DNA of 6,508 nucleotides from an uncultured Roseateles sp. (lineage in GTDB: Bacteria; Pseudomonadota; Gammaproteobacteria; Burkholderiales; Burkholderiaceae): positions 1-6,508 of the forward strand of contig CAMLKW010000236.1 in NCBI GenBank assembly GCA_946480605.1, written 5' to 3'. The notes beneath the pieces are model-generated. The model did no database searches. It saw nothing but the letters and a program-made list of their open reading frames with translations, and was not told the origin of the DNA. A program made the translations under genes and the position numbers. Below, piece after piece: positions 1 to 6,508 of this stretch. Each line of letters opens with the position of its first letter. The stretch's first letter is position 1.

Positions 1-1
1 G

Positions 2-919
2 CTGATCGGCTTCCACGAGCGCAAGAGCCGCTACGTGGCCGACATGCAGGTCTGCAGGGTCGTGCCGCAGGTGGTCAGCGACCTGCTGATGCCGCTGCGC
101 GAGCTGATCTCCGGCATGGCCGAGCGCGACCGCCTGCCGCAGATCGAGCTGGCCATGGGCGACGACGTCATCGCGCTGGTGCTGCGCCACCTGAACCCGT
201 TGCCGGACGGTGACATCGCGCTGCTGCGCGAGTTCGCGGCCAAGCACGGTGTGCAGTGGTGGCTGCAGCCCAAGGGGCCGGACACGGTCAAGCTGCTCGA
301 CGAGGGCGGAGCGCAACTGGCCTACAGCCTGCCGGAGTTCGGCATCCGCATGCCGTTCAAGCCGACCGACTTCACGCAGGTCAACCCGCACATCAACGCG
401 ACCCTGGTGGGCCGCGCGCTGCGACTGCTGGCCGTGCGGCCGGACGAGCGCGTCATCGACTGGTTCTGCGGCCTGGGTAACTTCACGCTGCCGCTGGCGA
501 CGCAGGCACGCGAGGTGCTGGGCATCGAGGGTAGCGAGACGCTGGTGCAGCGCTCGTTCGAGAACGCCACGGCCAACGGCCTGGCGCACAAGACCCGCTT
601 CGTCGCGCGCAACCTGTTCGACATGACGCCCGAGCTGCTGGCGGCCGATGGCTACGCGCACCGGTGGCTCATCGACCCGCCGCGCGAAGGCGCTTTCGCG
701 CTGGCCAAGGCGGTGGCCGACATTGCGCAGGACCCGGCGCTGGCGCCAGGCTGGGCGGCTCCCAAGCGCATCGTCTACGTGTCATGCAACCCGGCGACGC
801 TCGCGCGTGACGCCGGCCTGCTGGTCAACGTGGCCGGCTACCGCTGTACGGCGGCGAGCGCGGTGAACATGTTCCCGCACACAGCGCACGTCGAGAGCAT
901 CGCGGTGTTCGAGCGCTGA
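2..919 (+). CDS. rlmD: 23S rRNA (uracil(1939)-C(5))-methyltransferase RlmD, 5'-truncated by window edge
   Basis: Methylates C5 of a uracil in 23S rRNA (U1939 in E. coli) using S-adenosylmethionine; cytosolic, acting in ribosome maturation. The frame is open to the left edge, so the first visible residues ([15 protein letters not shown]) are internal; a GTG at 35 is not a true start. About 305 residues are visible against roughly 430 in E. coli RlmD, so the TRAM domain and the first Fe-S cysteines lie outside. Visible motifs in order: Cys at 53–55, aligning with the last Fe-S cluster ligand; QVNPHIN; the SAM-binding loop [22 protein letters not shown]; the catalytic-Cys motif [10 protein letters not shown] (Cys codon 785–787); and the C-terminal [13 protein letters not shown], whose Glu is the likely general base. 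All catalytic elements are intact. Arg follows the cluster Cys where I recall Pro in E. coli. The RlmD rather than TrmA/RlmC assignment rests on the FHERKS and Fe-S context. Confidence 0.93.
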   Translation: MIGFHERKSRYVADMQVCRVVPQVVSDLLMPLRELISGMAERDRLPQIELAMGDDVIALVLRHLNPLPDGDIALLREFAAKHGVQWWLQPKGPDTVKLLDEGGAQLAYSLPEFGIRMPFKPTDFTQVNPHINATLVGRALRLLAVRPDERVIDWFCGLGNFTLPLATQAREVLGIEGSETLVQRSFENATANGLAHKTRFVARNLFDMTPELLAADGYAHRWLIDPPREGAFALAKAVADIAQDPALAPGWAAPKRIVYVSCNPATLARDAGLLVNVAGYRCTAASAVNMFPHTAHVESIAVFER

Positions 920-982
920 TGCGACCGGCCTTCTTCGCGTAACTCCGGAGCCGCAGCGGCGGCCGGCTGGACAAAATAAACA

Positions 983-998
983 TAAACAATGTTGTTTA
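983..998. promoter_or_regulatory. operator-like AT-rich palindrome upstream of the GH5 gene
   Basis: The spacer between rlmD and the GH5 gene (920–1036) turns sharply AT-rich at 971–1006. It holds TAAACAA-TG-TTGTTTA, two perfect 7-base arms around a 2-base centre. It is flanked by further half-site-like pieces: AAACA at 978–982 and TTGTTTG at 1000–1006. The form suits a dimeric repressor or activator controlling the GH5 gene, 39 bases before its proposed start. A TGGACA at 968–973 resembles a -35 box, but I see no good -10 at the right distance. The regulator is unknown and nothing in the window encodes one. The first half of the spacer has only GC-rich inverted pieces (CCGGCC at 925–930, GGCCGG at 961–966) without a T tract, so no convincing rlmD terminator is visible. 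Confidence 0.4.
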
Positions 999-1036
999 GT
1001 TGTTTGTCCAATCCTTCACCCGGAGACAAGAAGGCC

Positions 1037-2551
1037 ATGTTCAACCGATTCAAGTTCGCACGCCTGCTGGCGCTCGCATCGCTAGCGCTGGGCGTCGCCT
1101 CAGTGACGCAGGCGCAGGCTGACAACGCTGCTGCGTCGCCAGCGCTGAAGCGCGGCGTCAACATCGTGGGCTACGACCCGCTGTGGACCGAGCCCGCGAA
1201 GGCGCGCTTCCAGCCGCGCCACATGCAGGCGATACGCGACGGCGGCTTCGACCATGTGCGCCTGAACCTGCACGCGTTCGCGCACATGGACGCGCAGGGG
1301 CGGCTGTCGGCCTCCTGGCTGAGAACGCTGGATGAACTGGTCGATGCCGGCCTGAGGGCGGGGCTGCAGGTCATCCTGGACCAGCACAACTTCATGGACT
1401 GCGCCAAGGAGATCGACGCCTGCCGCGTGCGGCTGAAGGCGTTCTGGAGCCAGGTCGCACCTCGCTACCAGGGCAAGCCGGACGGCGTCATCTTCGAGAT
1501 CCTGAACGAGCCCAACGGCGCGGCAGATGCGGTCTGGAACGACATGCTGGCCGAGAACCTGGCCATCATCCGCGCGACCAATCCGACGCGGCGCGTCATC
1601 GTGGGCCCGAAGTTCTGGAATTCGCTGGACCATCTGGACAGCCTGCGGCTGCCGGAGGCCGACCGCCGCCTCATCGTGACCTTCCACTACTACACGCCCA
1701 TGGAGTTCACGCACCAGGGCGCGAGCTGGACGCCGCAGTTCCAGAAGCTATCGGGCATCACCTGGGGTCTGCCTGCCGAGCTGGACAAGCTGAAGGCCGA
1801 CATGGACAAGGTCAAGGCCTGGGCCGACAAGGCGCAGCGGCCCATCCTGATGGGTGAGTTCGGGGCACTGGAGACGGCCGGCATGGCGCAGCGCGTGGCC
1901 TGGACGGCCGCCGTGGCGCGCGCGGCCGAGGCGCGCGGTTTTGGCTGGTCGTACTGGCAGTTCGATTCCGACTTCATCCTGTGGGACATGAAGGCTGACG
2001 GCTGGGTCCGGCCCGTCCACGGCGCCCTCGTGCCCGAGAAGGCGGACAGGACGCAGGCGACACCGGCGCGCGATCCTGCGTTGGACCATCTGATCAACAC
2101 GCCGCGCGTGACGACCTGGAATGTCTATGGTGGCGATGGTCTCGTGACCCAGCAACTGCCTTGCGCCGCCTACGGCAAGACCTGCCTGCGTGTGCCTTTG
2201 CAGGCGGCCAAGTCCAACGCCTGGGACATCGGCGCCGTTGCGCCCGTGCAGGGGGCGATCGCCAAGGGTGATCAGATCCAGTTGGTGATGTGGGCACGCC
2301 TGGACACTGATGACGCGCGTGCGAAAGAGACGGTCCCGGTGCTGCTGCAGCTGAATGCGGCACCGTACACGGCCGTCATCTCGGGTACTGCCACGTTGAC
2401 CAGTCGACTCGAGCCGGTGGCCATCGGTGGCGTGGCCGCCGCTGCCTTCGAGGCGGGCACGGTGAACGTCGCCTTGCAGGTCGGGCAGCTGGGCCGACCC
2501 ATCGTGATCAGCGCGCCGCTGGTGCTGAAGAACTACAAGCCGGGTAAGTAG
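1037..2551 (+). CDS. secreted glycoside hydrolase family 5 (cellulase-like) with C-terminal carbohydrate-binding-like domain
   Basis: Predicted retaining endo-acting glycosidase, probably cleaving a beta-1,4-glucan or related polysaccharide outside the cytoplasm. The ATG at 1037 is preferred over one at 989: it follows GGAGA (1022–1026) and opens directly with a Sec signal peptide (basic start, Leu/Ala-rich core, AQA cleavage at about residue 28). This gives 504 residues. GH5 landmarks on the TIM barrel (about 30–330): Arg75 in DHVRLN, His117 in DQHN, acid/base Glu158 in LNEPN, HYY at 217–219, nucleophile Glu274 in GEFG, and Trp307 in SYWQF. Residues about 350–504 look like a beta-sandwich binding module (NAWDIGAV, KGDQIQLVMWARL), similar to CBM4/9-type domains; the CBM family is not certain. 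The mature protein has four cysteines in two CX6C pairs (122/129 and 376/383), one per domain, likely disulfides. Substrate and GH5 subfamily cannot be fixed by reading. It is a single-gene unit with its own terminator. Confidence 0.9.
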   Translation: MFNRFKFARLLALASLALGVASVTQAQADNAAASPALKRGVNIVGYDPLWTEPAKARFQPRHMQAIRDGGFDHVRLNLHAFAHMDAQGRLSASWLRTLDELVDAGLRAGLQVILDQHNFMDCAKEIDACRVRLKAFWSQVAPRYQGKPDGVIFEILNEPNGAADAVWNDMLAENLAIIRATNPTRRVIVGPKFWNSLDHLDSLRLPEADRRLIVTFHYYTPMEFTHQGASWTPQFQKLSGITWGLPAELDKLKADMDKVKAWADKAQRPILMGEFGALETAGMAQRVAWTAAVARAAEARGFGWSYWQFDSDFILWDMKADGWVRPVHGALVPEKADRTQATPARDPALDHLINTPRVTTWNVYGGDGLVTQQLPCAAYGKTCLRVPLQAAKSNAWDIGAVAPVQGAIAKGDQIQLVMWARLDTDDARAKETVPVLLQLNAAPYTAVISGTATLTSRLEPVAIGGVAAAAFEAGTVNVALQVGQLGRPIVISAPLVLKNYKPGK

Positions 2552-2572
2552 CCGTAGCCGACAGCGCATGAA

Positions 2573-2598
2573 AAAAAGCGGCCCGCGGGCCGCTTTTT
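2573..2598. terminator. bidirectional intrinsic terminator between convergent genes
   Basis: A perfect 26-base palindrome: five A, then GCGGCCCG/CGGGCCGC, then five T. The GC-rich stem (with a short CGCG loop when folded) is followed by TTTTT on the plus strand. On the minus strand it is followed by a seven-base T tract (the A run at 2571–2577). It sits 21 bases after the GH5 stop and 16 bases beyond the stop of the minus-strand yccA-like gene, so it can end both transcripts. Confidence 0.93.
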
Positions 2599-2614
2599 GT
2601 TGGGGGGAGCCAAC

Positions 2615-3307
2615 TCAGTCGCGCTCGCCGCCGAAGATGCCCAGCAGCGACAGCAGGCTCTGGAACACGTTGTAGATGTCCAGGTAGATGGCCAGCGTGG
2701 CGCTGATGTAGTTGGTCTCGCCGCCGTCGATGACGCGCTTGATGTCGTACAGCATGAAGGCCGAGAACACGCCCAGCATCAGCACCAGGATGGTCAGCAT
2801 CAGCGCCGACGATTGCAGGAAGATGTTGGCGATGCCCGCGACCATCAGGATGATGGCGCCGACGAACAGGAACTTGCCCATGTTGGACAGGTCGCGCTTG
2901 ATGATCGTGGCCAGGCTGGCCATCGCGAAGAAGATGGCCGCAGTGCCGCCGAAGGCCGTCATGATGAGGCTGGCACCGTTGCGGTAGCCCAGCACCTGCG
3001 CAATCATGCGCGACAGCATCAGGCCCATGAAGAAGGTGAAGCCCAGCAGGGCCACCACGCCCATGCTGCTGTTCTTCGTCTTCTCGATGACGAACATCAG
3101 GCCGAAGGCGCCGACGAAGAACACGATGGTGCTGATGCCGAAGCCCATCGTGGCCATGAAGCCGGTGGCGACGCCGATCCAGGCGCCCAGCACGGTCGGC
3201 ACCAGCGACAGGGCCAGCAGCCAGTAGGTGTTGCGCAGCACGCGCTGACGGTCGGCGGCCAGGCCCGGGGCGGCATAGCCGTATTGGGTTTGCAGGCTGT
3301 CGTTCAT
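2615..3307 (-). CDS. yccA: YccA-like BAX inhibitor-1 family inner-membrane protein
   Basis: A 230-residue protein of the BAX inhibitor-1/UPF0005 (TMBIM) family. Seven hydrophobic segments are visible at roughly 27–49, 50–77, 81–107, 113–136, 144–164, 168–189 and 201–225, after a polar N-terminal tail of about 25 residues. The tail-plus-first-helix stretch RVLRNTYWLLALSL and the C-terminal GGETNYI..AT signature resemble E. coli YccA as I remember it. E. coli YccA interacts with the FtsH protease and limits its action on membrane proteins; other family members act as pH-sensitive calcium leak channels. Asp188 (LYDIKR) and Asp210 (YLDIYN) correspond to the acidic pair described in the B. subtilis member YetJ. 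The ATG at 3307 has a good ribosome binding site (AAGGA, 8 bases upstream). The family is clear; the YccA role is inferred, and a YbhL-type relative is the alternative. Confidence 0.9.
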   Translation of the reverse strand: MNDSLQTQYGYAAPGLAADRQRVLRNTYWLLALSLVPTVLGAWIGVATGFMATMGFGISTIVFFVGAFGLMFVIEKTKNSSMGVVALLGFTFFMGLMLSRMIAQVLGYRNGASLIMTAFGGTAAIFFAMASLATIIKRDLSNMGKFLFVGAIILMVAGIANIFLQSSALMLTILVLMLGVFSAFMLYDIKRVIDGGETNYISATLAIYLDIYNVFQSLLSLLGIFGGERD

Positions 3308-3346
3308 GATGTCAATCCTTCCGAGGGACGAATGAAAACTGCATCG

Positions 3347-3352
3347 ATTCTA
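3347..3352 (-). promoter_or_regulatory. possible -10 box for the yccA-like gene
   Basis: On the minus strand this reads TAGAAT, one mismatch from TATAAT, 39 bases before the start codon at 3307. No good -35 box is seen 16–18 bases upstream. The interval 3308–3402 is the only room for promoters of both divergent genes. I found no clear plus-strand promoter in it. Confidence 0.3.
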
Positions 3353-3402
3353 GGTCGCTGCCGGGCGGCTACATTGAGGGCTGTCCCTTGAAACTCAAGA
3401 CC

Positions 3403-3804
3403 ATGAAGCAGCAAGTCCAACTCGAACTCTCCGACGTCAAGCGCATCGCCGCCGCGGCCGAAGCCCATGCCCAGCAAAAAGGCTGGGCCGTGTCCATCGC
3501 CATCGTCGATGCCGGCGGCCACCTGCTGTGGCTGCAGCGCCTTGACGGCGCGGCGCCCATCTCGGCCCAGATTGCCCCCGCCAAGGCCCACACCTCGGCG
3601 CTGGGCAAGCGCGAAAGCAAGATCTACGAGGACCTGATCAACCAGGGCCGCTACTCCTTCCTCAGCGTGCCGGGCCTGCAAGGCCTGCTGGAAGGCGGGG
3701 TGCCCATCCTGGTGGACGGCCAGGTGGTGGGCGCGGTGGGCGTCAGCGGCGTCAAGTCCAGCGAAGACGTGGAGATTGCCAAGGCCGGCATCGCGGCGCT
3801 TTGA
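3403..3804 (+). CDS. GlcG/HbpS family (DUF336) small heme-binding-like protein
   Basis: A 133-residue soluble protein without signal peptide or membrane segment, so probably cytoplasmic. It aligns along its length with GlcG as I remember it: GWAVSIAIVDAGGHLL (27–42), LDGAAPISA (47–55), KAHTSALGKRES (61–72), YEDLINQGR (75–83) and GGVPILVDGQVVGAVGVSG (98–116). The family also includes Streptomyces HbpS, which binds heme. GlcG itself, in the glycolate-use cluster, has no settled activity, and no glycolate genes are visible here. ATG 3403 is chosen because it lines up with the start of E. coli GlcG (about 134 residues). A TTG at 3388 in the same frame has a better ribosome binding site (GAGGG at 3376–3380, 7 bases away) and would add five residues (MKLKT). 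The gene stands alone, divergent from the yccA-like gene and about 170 bases before carA. A role in heme or oxidative stress would be a guess. Confidence 0.87.
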   Translation: MKQQVQLELSDVKRIAAAAEAHAQQKGWAVSIAIVDAGGHLLWLQRLDGAAPISAQIAPAKAHTSALGKRESKIYEDLINQGRYSFLSVPGLQGLLEGGVPILVDGQVVGAVGVSGVKSSEDVEIAKAGIAAL

Positions 3805-3850
3805 GGCGTCACAAGCCGGTCACGAAGCCTCCGTACTTACCCCAGTCGGC

Positions 3851-3856
3851 TATACT
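3851..3856 (+). promoter_or_regulatory. probable -10 box of the carA promoter
   Basis: TATACT is a close match to TATAAT in an otherwise GC-rich spacer, 116 bases before the carA start. The -35 region 16–18 bases upstream (about 3827–3834) is weak, so an activator or a tolerant promoter is possible. Transcription would begin near 3862–3864, giving a leader of about 110 nucleotides. Confidence 0.55.
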
Positions 3857-3917
3857 CGATGGGTTTACCTGAACCCTACGCTGCCCGGCGCCAAAACCCC
3901 TCGGTTTCTACAAGTTG

Positions 3918-3935
3918 ACCCGTCCCCGGACGGGT
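3918..3935 (+). promoter_or_regulatory. stable hairpin in the carA leader
   Basis: ACCCGTCC and GGACGGGT pair perfectly across a 2-base CC gap (in practice a 6–7 bp stem with a slightly larger loop), and G·U pairs can extend the base. No T tract follows, so it is not an intrinsic terminator. It ends two bases before the ATG at 3938 and 37 bases before the carA start. A role in leader control of carA is possible but is inferred from position alone. Confidence 0.45.
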
Positions 3936-3937
3936 TG

Positions 3938-3972
3938 ATGCTGGGCACGCGATCCACTTGCGGAGACCCTTT

Positions 3973-3979
<7 letters not shown>
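3938..3979 (+). CDS. candidate 13-codon leader reading frame overlapping the carA start
   Basis: ATG at 3938 opens a short frame encoding [13 protein letters not shown], with TGA at 3977–3979. That stop lies just past the carA GTG at 3973–3975, in another frame (GTGCTGA), an arrangement that could couple translation of the two. The candidate ribosome site (GGACGGG, 3928–3934) is inside the 3' arm of the hairpin at 3918–3935. The same frame is open back to 3776, so the short frame may be chance. There is no run of Arg or other regulatory codons. Treat as unproven. Confidence 0.22.
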
Positions 3980-5133
<1,154 letters not shown>

Positions 5134-5143
5134 GGCAAGAGCC

Positions 5144-5785
5144 ATGTTCGGCATCACCGACCTCGGCACCTACCTCGCGGCAGCGATCTTCATCATCCTG
5201 CTGCCGGGGCCCAACTCGCTGTACGTGCTGTCCGTCGCCGCCCAACGCGGCGTGCGTGCGGGCTACACGGCGGCGTGTGGCGTGTTCGTTGGAGATACGG
5301 TGCTGATGACGGCTGCTGCGGCCGGTGGCGCGTCGCTGCTGATGGCCAGCCCGCAGATCTTCTTCGTCGTGAAGATGGTGGGCGCGGCCTACCTGGGCTG
5401 GATCGGCATCCAACTGCTGCGCGGCGGCATGAAGAGCTGGCGTGGTGAAGCGCAGGCCGAAGAAGCGCCCCGCGTCGTCGATGCCGCCCAGCCGTTCAAG
5501 AAGGCGCTGGTCGTCAGCCTGCTGAACCCCAAGGCCATCGCCTTCCTGCTGTCCTTCTTCATCCAGTTCGTCGATCCGGCCTACCCGCATCCCGCGCTGA
5601 CCTTCCTGATCCTGGGTTCCATCATCCAGGTGTTGAGCTTCATCTATCTCTCGACGCTGATCTTTGCCGGTGCCCGCCTCGCGGCGGCTTTCCGTGCGCG
5701 CCGTCGTCTTTCCGGCGCCGCCAACGCGGGCGTCGGTGCACTTTTCGTTGGGTTCGGGGCCAAGCTGGCCACGGCCACTCTCTAA
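5144..5785 (+). CDS. leuE: LeuE-type LysE/RhtB family amino-acid exporter
   Basis: A 213-residue inner-membrane protein of the LysE/RhtB exporter family, with about six hydrophobic segments. Closest, from memory, to E. coli LeuE (212 residues), a leucine efflux protein. Shared features include the family motif LPGPNSLYVL (20–29), GYTAACGVFVGDTVLM, SLLNPKAIAFLLSFFIQFVD (NPK at 128–130), LSFIYLS, and the C-terminal GALFVGFGAKLAT. A polar loop of about 20 residues (KSWRGEAQAEEAPR and following) divides the two halves. Its ribosome site is GAGG at 5132–5135, overlapping the carA stop codon, 8 bases before ATG, so it is probably transcribed and perhaps translated with carA. The exported substrate is not shown by sequence; leucine, or an amino acid linked to carbamoyl phosphate use, are both possible. 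I recall a LysE-family gene at the same place between carA and carB in Pseudomonas aeruginosa. Confidence 0.88.
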   Translation: MFGITDLGTYLAAAIFIILLPGPNSLYVLSVAAQRGVRAGYTAACGVFVGDTVLMTAAAAGGASLLMASPQIFFVVKMVGAAYLGWIGIQLLRGGMKSWRGEAQAEEAPRVVDAAQPFKKALVVSLLNPKAIAFLLSFFIQFVDPAYPHPALTFLILGSIIQVLSFIYLSTLIFAGARLAAAFRARRRLSGAANAGVGALFVGFGAKLATATL

Positions 5786-5806
5786 GTTCCAAGAGCGCAG
5801 ACCGCC

Positions 5807-6508
<702 letters not shown>

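Noticed and set aside
925..966. GC-rich inverted pieces (CCGGCC/GGCCGG) after rlmD as a terminator.
   Set aside because: The arms are short and far apart, and no T tract follows, so an intrinsic terminator is not supported.
989..1036. An upstream ATG (989) extending the GH5 protein by 16 residues.
   Set aside because: It lies inside the palindrome, lacks a ribosome binding site, and would put a polar stretch before the signal peptide.
1748..2569. A 273-codon minus-strand open frame opposite the GH5 gene.
   Set aside because: It is rich in Arg, His and Gly with no family motif, and it lies antisense to a gene with intact catalytic residues.
2597..3391. A 264-codon plus-strand open frame opposite the yccA-like gene, rich in Gln, His, Asp and Glu.
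   Set aside because: It is an antisense shadow of a clear membrane-protein gene; its composition mirrors the hydrophobic codons on the other strand and it covers the terminator.
3859..3918. A 19-codon frame in the carA leader with tandem Arg codons (MGLPEPYAARRQNPSVSTS), ending at the base of the hairpin, suggesting arginine attenuation.
   Set aside because: Its ATG is only three bases after the -10 box, so it lies at or before the likely transcription start, and it has no ribosome binding site. No terminator hairpin follows.

Overview
The window is GC-rich, densely coded bacterial DNA, almost certainly from a betaproteobacterium of the order Burkholderiales. Three things support this: the gene order carA–leuE–carB, the character of the proteins, and a short insertion in CarB before the ATP-binding Arg that I recall from that group. 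The exact genus cannot be read from the sequence.

Layout, left to right. (1) The 3' part of rlmD, a 23S rRNA uracil-5-methyltransferase, is cut by the window's left edge. (2) After an AT-rich spacer carrying a 16-bp operator-like palindrome comes a secreted glycoside hydrolase family 5 enzyme with a C-terminal carbohydrate-binding-like domain. (3) A perfect 26-bp palindrome with A and T tracts is a shared bidirectional terminator between that gene and a convergent gene for a seven-helix YccA/BAX-inhibitor-1 membrane protein on the minus strand. (4) Divergent from it is a small GlcG/HbpS-family (DUF336) protein. (5) About 170 bases later, behind a -10 box and a structured leader, starts the carA–leuE–carB cluster: the small subunit of carbamoyl-phosphate synthase, a LeuE-type amino-acid exporter, and the first 234 residues of the large subunit, cut by the right edge.

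How the genes work together: CarA and CarB form one enzyme, which makes carbamoyl phosphate from glutamine, bicarbonate and ATP for arginine and pyrimidine synthesis. The exporter gene between them is probably co-transcribed (gaps of 10 and 21 bases). The other genes look like independent units: rRNA modification, extracellular polysaccharide breakdown, membrane quality control, and a small protein of uncertain role.

I do not see a new multi-gene system here. The most interesting items are regulatory: the palindrome before the GH5 gene, and the carA leader with a hairpin and a 13-codon reading frame that overlaps the carA start codon. No tRNA, rRNA, insertion sequence, phage attachment site or CRISPR array was seen.
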